A stretch of 64,000 nucleotides of DNA, from the NCBI GenBank assembly GCA_016342685.1, contig JAEINU010000001.1, positions 496,001-560,000 on the forward strand, read 5' to 3'. Under the pieces are notes generated by a model. It was given only the letters and a program-made list of their open reading frames with translations. It was not told the DNA's origin and did no database searches. Shown piece after piece: positions 38,231 to 47,158 of this stretch. Every line of letters starts with the position of its first letter. The stretch's first letter is position 1. Both the position numbers and the translations under genes were made by a program. Source of the stretch: Bacteroidales bacterium. Lineage in GTDB: Bacteria > Bacteroidota > Bacteroidia > Bacteroidales > UBA12077.

Positions 38231-38684
38231 TTTATATTAATTTTAGATTTTTAATATGATTGTTAAGCTTATAAGTTATGAAATTTCAGAAACTTATAAA
38301 AATATATTGATTTTGATAATAAAGTAGGAGGGTATTAAAGGCCACCAAAACGTTTTAGGAAGCCTACTTGAATTGCAATTACGTAATAATAAATAACTTT
38401 ACTTACTTTCAAAATAATGATAATTTATCATTAATTATATTCTTAAGCAAATGTAGCATTATTTTTAATAATTAAATAATAGAAGTGCATTTTTAATAAC
38501 ATATTTTTAGTAAAATACTACATATAGTTACAAATTGAAAGTTTTTAATTGAAATTAATTACCTATCTTAATTGGTTGATTATAAGCGCTAAGTTATTTG
38601 TAAAGTTTTTTTTTAAGTTGTAGAAATCAGAATAGTCTAAAAAAAACGATTTTATTCTTTTAAATATTAAGTTTTAAGAATGTA
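38231..38684. other. Gene-free AT-rich region upstream of iorA
   Basis: I see no gene. There is a small inverted repeat TTATAAGTT/AACTTATAA just upstream of iorA and a short AATGATAA/TTATCATT palindrome near 38415. The region probably carries the iorA promoter and the end of the yjbQ transcript, but no conserved element can be named. Confidence 0.5.
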
Positions 38685-39095
38685 TTAGTAATAAATTGTT
38701 ATCACCAATTTTCTGTTTCCTCCCTGATTTCTGAATTCACACAAGTAAATACCTTGCCAAATGCCTAAATTGATCTTATTGTTTGTAATAGGAATTGTTA
38801 AGGATTGTCCAATATTTGAAGATTTTATATGTGCAGCCATATCGTCAGGACCTTCCATTGTGTGTTTGTAAATAGGATCGTCATCCGGAATTAACTTATT
38901 CATAAAACGTTCAAAATCTTCTGTAACTGTTGGATCTGCATTTTCATTTATTGTTATTGCAGCCGATGTGTGTTTTATAAATAGGTTAACCAAGCCGTTT
39001 TTTGGTAAATCTTTTAACTCAGCTTTAATTAAATTTGTAATAATATGATATCCTCGTTTATAGGCTGGTAATGTAAGTTCTATTTGTTTAATCAT
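38685..39095 (-). CDS. YjbQ/UPF0047 family protein
   Basis: 136-residue single-domain protein of the YjbQ family. FIKHTSAAITINENAD, HTMEGPDDMAAHIKSS and LGIWQGIYLCEFR are the conserved blocks; the histidines cluster in a metal-like site. Members have weak thiamine-phosphate synthase activity, but the physiological role is unsettled. It is transcribed alone, diverging from the TonB-dependent receptor at 39246. Confidence 0.93.
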   Translation of the reverse strand: MIKQIELTLPAYKRGYHIITNLIKAELKDLPKNGLVNLFIKHTSAAITINENADPTVTEDFERFMNKLIPDDDPIYKHTMEGPDDMAAHIKSSNIGQSLTIPITNNKINLGIWQGIYLCEFRNQGGNRKLVITIYY

Positions 39096-39245
39096 ATCGA
39101 TATATTTTTAAAAGATATTTTCAGGAAATAAATTTATTGTTTTTTTTCTAATCTAAACAGAATGAATTAGTTTTGAGTTTCTTTAAAATAGTAAAATATT
39201 TTCCTGTTTTTCCTGTTTATAGCATAGTTACATTAAGATTTGCAG

Positions 39246-41672
39246 ATGAATTTAAAAATATATTTTTCCGTTATTCTATTTATTATTGTTTTTTCGGTTC
39301 AGGCACAGAATGTTGTTTCGTTGGAAGGTAAGGTAGTTGATAAAAAAGGTGAACCAATCGAAGCTGCTCATATTCGAAATATGTCGAACAATACAGGAGT
39401 TATTTCGGAAAATGATGGCAGTTATTCTCTTAAAATTCCAAAAGATAAAAAGGTTTTAGTTCAAGCATCTTGCATTGGATATAAACCTACGAGTTTTACC
39501 ATTAATACCAAAACGGATAAAATAACAAACCATACTATTACATTGGAAGTTGATGTTAGCGATATAGAAGAGGTATCTGTTGTTGGCAAGTTGTCTCCAG
39601 AAAGTAATTTGGTAAAAATTAATGCAAAACATATTGAAATTAATCCTGATATTTCTGGAAATGTAGAATCCATCATAAAAACATTACCGGGAGTTTCATC
39701 AAATACAGAGTTAAGTTCGCAGTACTCAGTAAGAGGTGGTAGTTATGATGAGAATATGGTTTATGTAAATGATATTGAGATTTATAAGCCCTTATTGATT
39801 CGCTCGGGACAGCAAGAGGGATTAAGTTTTTTAAATTCAGACATGGTTTCTTCCATTCATTTTTCTTCTGGAGGATTTGAATCAATATATGGCGATAAAA
39901 TGTCGTCGGTGTTGGATATTCGATACAATAAACCAATTGATTTTTCGGGTAAAGTATCATTGAGTTTATTAGGAGGTACGGCCCAATTAGAAGATGTATC
40001 TAAAAATAATAAGTTTACTTACAACACGGGATTTAGATATAAAACATCGCAATATGTGCTTAATTCATTAGAAACAAAAGGTGATTACAATCCTAGTTTT
40101 TACGATTTTCAAACCTATTTAACATATAAAGTAAATAACAAACTGGATTTTGATTTTTTGGGATATTATGCCTTAAACAGTTATGAGTTTGTGCCAAAAA
40201 ATAGAGAAACATCTTTCGGTACAATTAACGAAGCTTTAAATTTGAAAATCTATTACGATGGACAAGAAAAGGATAAGTTTGAGACATTTATGGGGGCTTT
40301 TACTACAAATTATAATCCCAATGATAAGGTTTTTCTAAAACTAATTTTTTCTGCCTATCAAACAGTCGAAGAGGAAACATATGATATTCGTGGTCAGTAT
40401 TATTTAAACGAACTCGATAATACTATTGGTTCAGATACCTATGGAGATAGTATTTTGAATATTGGAGTAGGTGAGTTTCATAATCACGCTAGAAATTATT
40501 TAACTGCAAATGTTTATTCAGTAGCATTTAAAGGTGGGTTTTATTCAAAACGTAATAAACTACGTTGGGGAGCTAAGTATAATTTCGAAATGATCGATGA
40601 TGAGTTGAGCGAATGGGAGCGAATTGATTCTGCTGGATATTCTATTCCATATAATGGCGAAACAATTGAGTTGCATAAATCTGTAAGAGCCAAAAATGAC
40701 ATTAGCTCAAATAGAATAACAGCATTTATACAAGATACCTACAATAAAAAATTTATTAATAGTTCAGATTTATTTTTGAATATTGGAGTGCGTGCACACT
40801 ACTGGGATTTCAATAATGAATTTATTGTATCTCCAAGAATGTCAGTGTCTTATAAACCAAGTTGGGAAAAGAATATGCTGTTCAGATTTTCGTCGGGATT
40901 TTATTATCAACCTCCATTTTATAAAGAAATGAAGAATCCAGAAGGACAATTAAATGAAAGAATTAAATCACAAAAATCATATCATTTTGTTTTAGGAAGC
41001 GATTATATTTTTAGAGCTTGGAGCCGACCTTTTAAAGTTACAACCGAAATATATTATAAAATTCTGGACGATTTAATTCCGTATAAAATTGATAATGTAC
41101 AAATTGAATATTCGGGTTTTAATTTAGCTCATGGTTATGCGATGGGAATAGATTTTAAAGTGAACGGTGAATTTGTTGAAGGGATAGAGTCTTGGGCTAG
41201 TTTATCATTAATGCAAACCAAAGAAGATATTGATGGCGATGGAATTGGTTATTATGCGCGTCCAACAGATCAGTTGGTTAATTTTAGTCTGTTTTTCCAG
41301 GATTATTTACCAATGAATCCATCCTATAGAATGAATCTTAGTTTACATTTTGGAACAGGACTTCCTTTTTCTTCTCCCGAAGTTGGAGAGTATGATGAAG
41401 CTTTTAGAATGCGATCATACAAACGTGTCGATTTAGGATTCTCGAAGGTTATAATAGATAAAGAGAAAGAGTTTGAAAAAGCAAAATGGCTTAATGTATT
41501 TGAAGATATGTGGATTAGTTTCGAAGTCTTTAATTTGCTCGATATCAATAATACTATATCGTACATGTGGATTAAGACGGTTAATAATCAGGCAGGTGAG
41601 GCTTCGCAATATGCAGTTCCAAATTATTTAACATCTCGAAGAATTAATCTTAAACTAACTGCAAAGTTTTAA
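39246..41672 (+). CDS. TonB-dependent outer-membrane receptor
   Basis: 808-residue receptor with a signal peptide ending near VQAQ, a carboxypeptidase-regulatory-like domain (about residues 22-105), a plug domain (about 110-230) and a beta-barrel ending in an aromatic residue (LTAKF). Not a SusC type: it lacks the SusC signature and has no SusD neighbour. I chose ATG 39246 over the in-frame TTG at 39240. Ligand is unknown. The DUF4301 gene starts 21 bases after its stop, suggesting co-transcription. Confidence 0.88.
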   Translation: MNLKIYFSVILFIIVFSVQAQNVVSLEGKVVDKKGEPIEAAHIRNMSNNTGVISENDGSYSLKIPKDKKVLVQASCIGYKPTSFTINTKTDKITNHTITLEVDVSDIEEVSVVGKLSPESNLVKINAKHIEINPDISGNVESIIKTLPGVSSNTELSSQYSVRGGSYDENMVYVNDIEIYKPLLIRSGQQEGLSFLNSDMVSSIHFSSGGFESIYGDKMSSVLDIRYNKPIDFSGKVSLSLLGGTAQLEDVSKNNKFTYNTGFRYKTSQYVLNSLETKGDYNPSFYDFQTYLTYKVNNKLDFDFLGYYALNSYEFVPKNRETSFGTINEALNLKIYYDGQEKDKFETFMGAFTTNYNPNDKVFLKLIFSAYQTVEEETYDIRGQYYLNELDNTIGSDTYGDSILNIGVGEFHNHARNYLTANVYSVAFKGGFYSKRNKLRWGAKYNFEMIDDELSEWERIDSAGYSIPYNGETIELHKSVRAKNDISSNRITAFIQDTYNKKFINSSDLFLNIGVRAHYWDFNNEFIVSPRMSVSYKPSWEKNMLFRFSSGFYYQPPFYKEMKNPEGQLNERIKSQKSYHFVLGSDYIFRAWSRPFKVTTEIYYKILDDLIPYKIDNVQIEYSGFNLAHGYAMGIDFKVNGEFVEGIESWASLSLMQTKEDIDGDGIGYYARPTDQLVNFSLFFQDYLPMNPSYRMNLSLHFGTGLPFSSPEVGEYDEAFRMRSYKRVDLGFSKVIIDKEKEFEKAKWLNVFEDMWISFEVFNLLDINNTISYMWIKTVNNQAGEASQYAVPNYLTSRRINLKLTAKF

Positions 41673-41693
41673 GTGTACCCAAATTTTGATACC

Positions 41694-43202
41694 ATGTTTA
41701 CCGAGAAAGATATACAGCAAATAAAATCAAAGAATATTACTATTGAGGATATTGAAATTCAATTACAGAATTTTAAGAATGGGTTTCCATTTGTAAATAT
41801 TAGCCGGCCAGCAACAAAAAATGATGGCATGCTTGTTTTAAGCAATGAAGAAGTTGAAGCTTATCAAAAGCTTTACGAAGATTTATTACCATCGTCATTA
41901 AAATTTGTTCCAGCATCAGGAGCGGCAACAAGGATGTTTAAGTTTTTATTTGAATTTTATCAAATAGCGCAGAAGCAATATAATTGCATTGAAGATGTTG
42001 ATGATCTAGAAGTAATAACGTTTTTTAAAGGACTTAAAGATTTCGCATTTTATAATGGTTTAACAAGTATTCTCAAACAAAATAATCTGCAAATAGATAT
42101 ACTTATTGCAGAGGGTAGATATAAAGAAATACTTAAATTCTTTTTATTTGAATCCGGACTGAATTATGGACAAAAACCAAAGGGCGTATTGGCGTTTCAT
42201 AAATATGGAAAGAATGTTCGAACTGCTTTTGAGGAGCATTTGATTGAGGGTGCAAATTATGCAAAATCGGCAGATGGAAAAGTGAGTATACATTTCACTA
42301 TATCGGAAGAGCATTCCGACTTATTTAAGAATATCCTAATCGAAAAGAAGAATGCAATTGAAAAAGAATACAATGTAAGTTTTGATATTTCATTTTCGCA
42401 ACAAAAATCGTCAACGGATATAATTGCCGTAAATTTAAATAATGATCTTTTTAGAAATATCGATGGATCATTATTGTTCCGACCTGGTGGTCATGGTGCT
42501 TTAATAGAAAATTTAAATGAGCTAAAAGCCAATGTGATTTTTATTAAAAATATCGATAATGTTGTATCCGATAAGTTACAACAAACAACGATTGAATATA
42601 AAAAAGTCTTGGCTGGAATTCTTGTATCTTTTCAAGAAAAGATTTTCAATTATTTAAATGCAATTGAAAATGATGAGATAACACCAGATATGATTCCTGA
42701 AATAGTTCTTTTTATCGAAAAAGATTTGTGCTGCAATTTTAGTTCTGAACCTACTTTGAACGATTTATTTAATATTTTGAACAGACCGATTCGTGTTTGT
42801 GGGATGGTAAAAAATGAGGGGGAACCTGGTGGAGGTCCATTTTGGGTGAAACAAAAAACAGGAGTAGAAAATTTACAGATTGTTGAGTCTGCTCAAATAA
42901 ATCACTCAAATTCTGAAGTTATAAAAATAGTTCAATCAGCAACATATTTTAATCCCGTCGATTTAGTTTGTTCTACAATCGATTATAAAGGCAATAAATT
43001 CGATTTGCTTAATTTTCGTGATTCAAGTACTGGGTTTATTTCAAAAAAGTCGAAGGACGGTAAAGAGTTAAAAGCTCAAGAATTACCGGGCTTGTGGAAT
43101 GGAGCTATGGCAAATTGGAATACGATATTCGTAGAAGTACCAATTCTTACTTTTAACCCTGTTAAAACGGTAAATGATTTATTAAGACCTGCTCATCAAT
43201 AA
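41694..43202 (+). CDS. DUF4301 family protein
   Basis: 502-residue cytoplasmic protein of a family known mainly from Bacteroidota. The VPASGAATRMFK block near residue 70, RPGGHGALIENLNEL in the middle and CGMVKNEGEPGGGPFW near residue 370 are its conserved blocks. The first resembles the nucleotide-binding loop of sugar nucleotidyltransferases, so a nucleotidyltransferase-like activity is possible, but none is established to my knowledge. ATG 41694 is preferred to an in-frame GTG seven codons earlier. Confidence 0.8.
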   Translation: MFTEKDIQQIKSKNITIEDIEIQLQNFKNGFPFVNISRPATKNDGMLVLSNEEVEAYQKLYEDLLPSSLKFVPASGAATRMFKFLFEFYQIAQKQYNCIEDVDDLEVITFFKGLKDFAFYNGLTSILKQNNLQIDILIAEGRYKEILKFFLFESGLNYGQKPKGVLAFHKYGKNVRTAFEEHLIEGANYAKSADGKVSIHFTISEEHSDLFKNILIEKKNAIEKEYNVSFDISFSQQKSSTDIIAVNLNNDLFRNIDGSLLFRPGGHGALIENLNELKANVIFIKNIDNVVSDKLQQTTIEYKKVLAGILVSFQEKIFNYLNAIENDEITPDMIPEIVLFIEKDLCCNFSSEPTLNDLFNILNRPIRVCGMVKNEGEPGGGPFWVKQKTGVENLQIVESAQINHSNSEVIKIVQSATYFNPVDLVCSTIDYKGNKFDLLNFRDSSTGFISKKSKDGKELKAQELPGLWNGAMANWNTIFVEVPILTFNPVKTVNDLLRPAHQ

Positions 43203-43224
43203 AGGAAATGGAAATAGAATAAGA

Positions 43225-43268
43225 TGTCCCGAAGGTTTATATATGACTTTCGGGACATTTCGTTTTTA
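43225..43268. terminator. Bidirectional terminator between DUF4301 gene and lipoprotein gene
   Basis: TGTCCCGAA pairs with TTCGGGACA across a 14-base loop, followed by T-rich DNA on the plus strand. It lies between convergent genes and may serve both. Confidence 0.8.
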
Positions 43269-43285
43269 TTGCAGTTCTATTGTTC

Positions 43286-44641
43286 TTAATTTATTTTCCC
43301 TGATTCACTTAAAAGAGACCATCCAAATAACCAATTTTCTCCATTAGGATTAACTGCGCCTTTATAAGTCACTGTTTCGAACCATTCTTCTGGATATAGT
43401 GCTAAATTGCTTTCGACATCTCCAGTTGGAGTTATATTGTAATTGTTTTCGGTAATAATAATTCCCGGATTGTAGGTCTCGTTTTCAGCGCTAAATAAAT
43501 AATTTTGCAACACTATTTGTTGCGCAGATAATGGCTCGCCGGCTTCGTTATACGCAGAAAGGATTAGAGAATTATTATTTCCTTCGATCTTATAAAAAAT
43601 ATTATTTCCTAAGATTAGATTCTCGTTTTCAAATTGAGAATAACTGTTGTTAGAACCATTCGTATATTCAATTTCAGTTCCACCTAGCTGGTTTGTAAAT
43701 ATTGAGTTGTAGTATTTACCTGCTCCATTGTCAGAAAAAACCATTAGGTTTGAAGATGTTAGTTGCCCATTTCCAATATACGTAGCATTATATATTTCAG
43801 GTATTGAAAAAGGTTCTCCATATACAGGATCGGTTCCTCCATCGTGTTCTGCTAAATTATCTCCTAAAGAGGGAGCCTGAATAGCAAGCCAAAATTGACC
43901 TTTGCCATTATATCCTTCGTCGAAATCAAAAGCATCATCGCCACAAAATGCCGACGCTAAATACTTGCAATTTACAGAACCTCCAAAAAATTCAAAACCA
44001 TCATCTTCATTCGAAATTACCTCAACATATTCAATAGTTGTCCCAGATCCAACGCCACCCAAGGTTAGTCCATTTATTTCGTTTCCTTCGCCAATATTTG
44101 TGCCCCCATGGCGAATAGAAACGTATTTTAACACACCTGAGTTATCGTTATTTACAGATCCTCCATAAATTCCTCGCGACTCTGATAATGGAATTCCTTC
44201 AATTTTTGATTCGTTAAACTCACTGTTTAATTGAGCGTTTCCTAATATAATTAATCCACCCCACAAGCCACGAGCTTCAACAGGAATTGATCCTTTAAGA
44301 TCATCACCTTCAACGGTAAATATGATAGGCTCATCGGCTGTTCCTTCGGCAATAATTTTGGCGCCTCGGGAAACAATTAAAGCACTCGCATTTTCTCCTT
44401 GGCCTGTTTTTGCACGAATAACTGTACCGGCTTCAATGGTTAAAGTTTGTCCAGGATTAACAAAAACAAATCCCTCTAAAAGGTATTCTTCACCTTTTTC
44501 CCATGTTGTTGTTCCCGTTCCGCTACCATCGTCTGATACGGAGGTGTATATTTCTACTACCATATCGCTTTTTCTGCATGAGAATGATAAAACCATCAAG
44601 AGAATTAGTAAAATGGAGATGTTTAATTTATTTGAAATCAT
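43286..44641 (-). CDS. Repeat-rich surface lipoprotein, beta-helix-like (copy A)
   Basis: 451-residue lipoprotein; signal peptide with lipobox LSFSC, so Cys22 is the likely lipid site. The body has glycine-rich repeating units (GLWGGLIILGNAQLN, YVSIRHGGTNIGEGNEINGLTLGG, VISNEDDGFEFFGG) that look like a right-handed parallel beta-helix. Its paralogue at 51364 shares all these blocks. The family has no known function to me. It begins 11 bases after the stop of the porin gene upstream, so they form an operon downstream of a Pho-box-like site. Confidence 0.78.
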   Translation of the reverse strand: MISNKLNISILLILLMVLSFSCRKSDMVVEIYTSVSDDGSGTGTTTWEKGEEYLLEGFVFVNPGQTLTIEAGTVIRAKTGQGENASALIVSRGAKIIAEGTADEPIIFTVEGDDLKGSIPVEARGLWGGLIILGNAQLNSEFNESKIEGIPLSESRGIYGGSVNNDNSGVLKYVSIRHGGTNIGEGNEINGLTLGGVGSGTTIEYVEVISNEDDGFEFFGGSVNCKYLASAFCGDDAFDFDEGYNGKGQFWLAIQAPSLGDNLAEHDGGTDPVYGEPFSIPEIYNATYIGNGQLTSSNLMVFSDNGAGKYYNSIFTNQLGGTEIEYTNGSNNSYSQFENENLILGNNIFYKIEGNNNSLILSAYNEAGEPLSAQQIVLQNYLFSAENETYNPGIIITENNYNITPTGDVESNLALYPEEWFETVTYKGAVNPNGENWLFGWSLLSESGKIN

Positions 44642-44652
44642 GATAAATAATT

Positions 44653-45669
44653 TTAGAATTTAAACTCAAGATTTAAATAAAAATAGGACTCATTGTCCAG
44701 ATTTTTGGCAGATGGATACCAGTCTTGGTAATTTGCTGCAATTTTAATCTTCTTATGCGGACTGTATTGAATACCTCCTATAATCGCACTGCCATCTTTA
44801 TTAAGATTCCAGCTATTTTCTTCGCCTTTTAATTTATTTGACCATAATTTGTCGTATCGTCCAAAAAGTTCCCATTTTTCATTTAAATTATACGATGCAT
44901 AAGTCGATATTCCATAAATATTTTGGTCTGCCTTATACTTATTATTCATCTGATAATTGTACTCTACTCCAATTTTACCGAGTTTCTTTAACTGATATCC
45001 TAAAAATGCAACTAGGGAGGTTTGTATTTCGTCTTGTTCGGTATAATCAGCATAAAAACGGGCAGTTAGATTTTTTATAGGTTTTAAAGTTAAACCTAAA
45101 CCAGTTTTGTAGGCATTATCGCTTTGAAGCTGATTGTAACCTTCACCATTCATTACAGTTAGATCTGCAGAAATAAAATCATTAAACTTATAAGCTAAGG
45201 ATGCTCCCAAATCGGCACTACTCCCAAATTTATGTTCATCCTGAAGCGATTTATAAACGTATCGATGACCCCAGAATTTTTCTTGTACTTTAAATTGATA
45301 TAAATCGATTAAACCAAAACGTAAGGATAAATTATCCTTAGTGTAAATTAATTCAGCATTTTTAAAATAAGCATATCGCTTTAATATATCATACTGAGAG
45401 TCTTGGTTTGGACTCCCAATATCTAATTTTAGATTTACTGTAAACTCTGAAGAAAGATTATATTCATATCCAAAATAGGCTCTGTCTACTGCAAACGCAG
45501 ATTCCTGTTTGTCGGAGAATAATTGGTAATGGAAATTGCTAAATACTTTTCCGTAAGCTTTACCCGATGGTTTAAATATTTCTTCTTTCTGATTTTGAGA
45601 AAATGCATTGTTAGAGAAAAACAACACATATGCAATAAATACTAGAAGAATTTGCCGATTTGTCTTCAT
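44653..45669 (-). CDS. Phosphate-selective porin-like outer-membrane protein (OprO/OprP family)
   Basis: 338-residue protein with signal peptide (cleavage near AFSQ) and alternating beta-strand pattern across its length, ending in LEFKF as outer-membrane barrels do. FAVDRAYFGYEY and RYAYFKNAELIY recall the OprO/OprP porins. These are anion channels often induced by phosphate shortage. The intergenic region upstream contains the TTAA-rich direct repeat at 45730. Anion selectivity is inferred from family only. Confidence 0.75.
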   Translation of the reverse strand: MKTNRQILLVFIAYVLFFSNNAFSQNQKEEIFKPSGKAYGKVFSNFHYQLFSDKQESAFAVDRAYFGYEYNLSSEFTVNLKLDIGSPNQDSQYDILKRYAYFKNAELIYTKDNLSLRFGLIDLYQFKVQEKFWGHRYVYKSLQDEHKFGSSADLGASLAYKFNDFISADLTVMNGEGYNQLQSDNAYKTGLGLTLKPIKNLTARFYADYTEQDEIQTSLVAFLGYQLKKLGKIGVEYNYQMNNKYKADQNIYGISTYASYNLNEKWELFGRYDKLWSNKLKGEENSWNLNKDGSAIIGGIQYSPHKKIKIAANYQDWYPSAKNLDNESYFYLNLEFKF

Positions 45670-45729
45670 CTTTTTATTGTTATTAGAAATTATTTACGCC
45701 TGCAATATTACATAGAATTAATATAGCTA

Positions 45730-45747
45730 ATATTAAGTTAATGTTAA
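45730..45747 (-). promoter_or_regulatory. Candidate Pho box upstream of the porin gene
   Basis: Minus strand TTAACATTAACTTAATAT: two TTAA-type hexamers with 11-base period. It lies about 60-80 bases upstream of the porin start and 19 bases upstream of TAATATTG (45703-45710), close to the Bacteroidota -7 consensus TAnnTTTG. Seventeen of 18 bases match the site at 56128. Confidence 0.55.
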
Positions 45748-45796
45748 ATTAACGGAATGATTATTCTGAGATAATATATAAATCATATTGCAAACT

Positions 45797-45804
45797 TACA
45801 TTTG
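45797..45804 (+). promoter_or_regulatory. Candidate -7 promoter element for the small secreted protein
   Basis: TACATTTG fits the Bacteroidota -7 consensus TAnnTTTG and lies about 38 bases before the ATG at 45843. No good -33 TTTG is visible. Confidence 0.4.
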
Positions 45805-45842
45805 TATTGTAATTAATTAGCAAATAAAAAAAACAATATAAA

Positions 45843-46199
45843 ATGAAAAAAGTAGCAATATTACTCGTAAGTTTCTTATTCTTCTCAGTAAGTTTTGTAA
45901 ATGCAACAAACGAAGAAACAGCAACAGTAGAAAATGCTGTGATGACAACTTCAATTTCTGGTAAAGTATTCGATAAAATTACCGGAGAAGCTTTGGCTGG
46001 TGTTAAATTAACAGTTGCTGGTTCAGAAAAAAGTGTTTATTCTGATTTCGATGGAAATTTTGAAATTGATGGTGTTCAGCAAGGAAATTTAGAATTAGCT
46101 GCATCTTACATTTCTTATAAGAATAAAGTAGAATTAATTAACATCGATTTGTCGAAATCCAATACAGTAAATATAAAAATTGAGAGTATTTCGGAGTAA
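45843..46199 (+). CDS. Small secreted protein with a stand-alone carboxypeptidase-regulatory-like domain
   Basis: 118 residues: signal peptide (cleavage after SFVNA), a short linker, and one beta-sandwich domain (about residues 38-105) of the kind found at the N-terminus of TonB-dependent receptors. Its SISGKVFDKITGEALAGV and DFDGNFEIDGV match the same segments in the receptor at 48489. There is no plug or barrel. It may bind a partner in the periplasm; function unknown. A terminator follows, so it is a single-gene unit. Confidence 0.8.
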   Translation: MKKVAILLVSFLFFSVSFVNATNEETATVENAVMTTSISGKVFDKITGEALAGVKLTVAGSEKSVYSDFDGNFEIDGVQQGNLELAASYISYKNKVELINIDLSKSNTVNIKIESISE

Positions 46200-46220
46200 A
46201 TTAATATTTGAAATAATTAG

Positions 46221-46250
46221 GAGTCCGTACAATTTGTGCGGACTCTTTTG
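46221..46250 (+). terminator. Terminator after the small secreted protein gene
   Basis: GAGTCCGTAC pairs with GTGCGGACTC over a 5-base loop, followed by TTTTGC. Strong stem, short T-run. Confidence 0.82.
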
Positions 46251-46305
46251 CGTCTATAAACTTTACTTTGAACTCGTATTTCATTAACTTACCAAAAACA
46301 ATCAA

Positions 46306-47004
46306 ATGGAAAAGTCAAATCATATAATAAAGATTCTTGCAGAGAATAGAGATTTTTTCTCTCGTATTGTAGATGTTGAGTTCAGCGATAAGAATGTTTT
46401 TGTTTTTGATTTCTCAGAAAACAATAAAGCGCTTTTTGAAATTGATTTGGATGATACAAATGTATTAAACAATTATGTTTTTAAAACGCTCGAAAAAGAG
46501 AAAAAAGAAGTGGGTGTTGGAGGATATTTCGAAGATCGTCTAATTTACAAACGGAGCAAGCATTTCGATAATGATGGAGAGCCGCGCAGTATTCACTTAG
46601 GAATTGATATTTGGTTGAAAGCTGGTGAGCCAATATATTCACCTTTGCCTGGTGTTGTGCACAGCTTTAAAAACAATCAACGTTTTGGTGATTACGGACC
46701 TACTTTAATTCTTGAGCATTTAATAGAAGGGGAAACTTTTTACACTCTTTATGGGCATTTAAGTTTAGAATCTGTTCAAAATAAAACAAAGGGTACTCAA
46801 ATTAGAAGGGGAGATATAATTGCTGAAATTGGTGATAGTAATATAAACGGTGGATGGCCACCTCATATACATTTTCAGGTCATTACCGATATGTTAGGAA
46901 ACGAGGGTGATTTTCCGGGAGTTGCACCACCATCCGCAAAGGAATACTTTCATAAGCTCTGCATTGATCCAAATTTAATTTTAAAAGTAAATAAGCTTAA
47001 ATAA
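46306..47004 (+). CDS. M23-type metallopeptidase-like domain protein without signal peptide
   Basis: 232 residues. The C-terminal two thirds is an M23/LytM-like domain: His97 and Asp101 in HLGID, YGHLS, and HIHFQV provide the zinc-ligand pattern. The N-terminal 65 residues are a small beta domain. No signal peptide or membrane helix is seen, so it may be cytoplasmic; the same domain occurs inside large cytoplasmic fusions with kinase and class III aminotransferase domains. Activity on peptidoglycan is thus uncertain. Confidence 0.8.
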   Translation: MEKSNHIIKILAENRDFFSRIVDVEFSDKNVFVFDFSENNKALFEIDLDDTNVLNNYVFKTLEKEKKEVGVGGYFEDRLIYKRSKHFDNDGEPRSIHLGIDIWLKAGEPIYSPLPGVVHSFKNNQRFGDYGPTLILEHLIEGETFYTLYGHLSLESVQNKTKGTQIRRGDIIAEIGDSNINGGWPPHIHFQVITDMLGNEGDFPGVAPPSAKEYFHKLCIDPNLILKVNKLK

Positions 47005-47143
47005 AAACGAGACTGTTTCAACGATAAGTTTTAACAGAAACACTTCGACAGGCTCAGTGTGACAAATTGATGAGCAAATTACTGTCATCTTGAGCCTGTC
47101 GAAAGATTTATGAATTAAAAACTTTTGAAACAGTCTCGTTTTT
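47003..47143. repeat. Long hairpin with an embedded dispersed palindrome (copy 2)
   Basis: Perfect 19-bp outer arms (47003-47021 and 47125-47143, core ACGAGACTGTTTCAA) with T-run ends look like a bidirectional terminator. Inside them at 47040-47105 sits the palindrome CTTCGACAGGCTCAGTGTGACA and its complement, the same element as at 33651. Short AAGTTTTAA/TTAAAAACTT arms lie in between. Confidence 0.85.
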
Positions 47144-47158
47144 TAGATTATAGAAAGG

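Noticed and set aside
38231-38684. Riboswitch or small RNA before iorA
   Set aside because: Only short AT palindromes are seen; no conserved core or terminator-antiterminator pair.
43902-44663. Two longer plus-strand frames opposite lipoprotein A
   Set aside because: Pro/Ser-rich shadow translations of a glycine- and aspartate-rich repeat protein; no start context.
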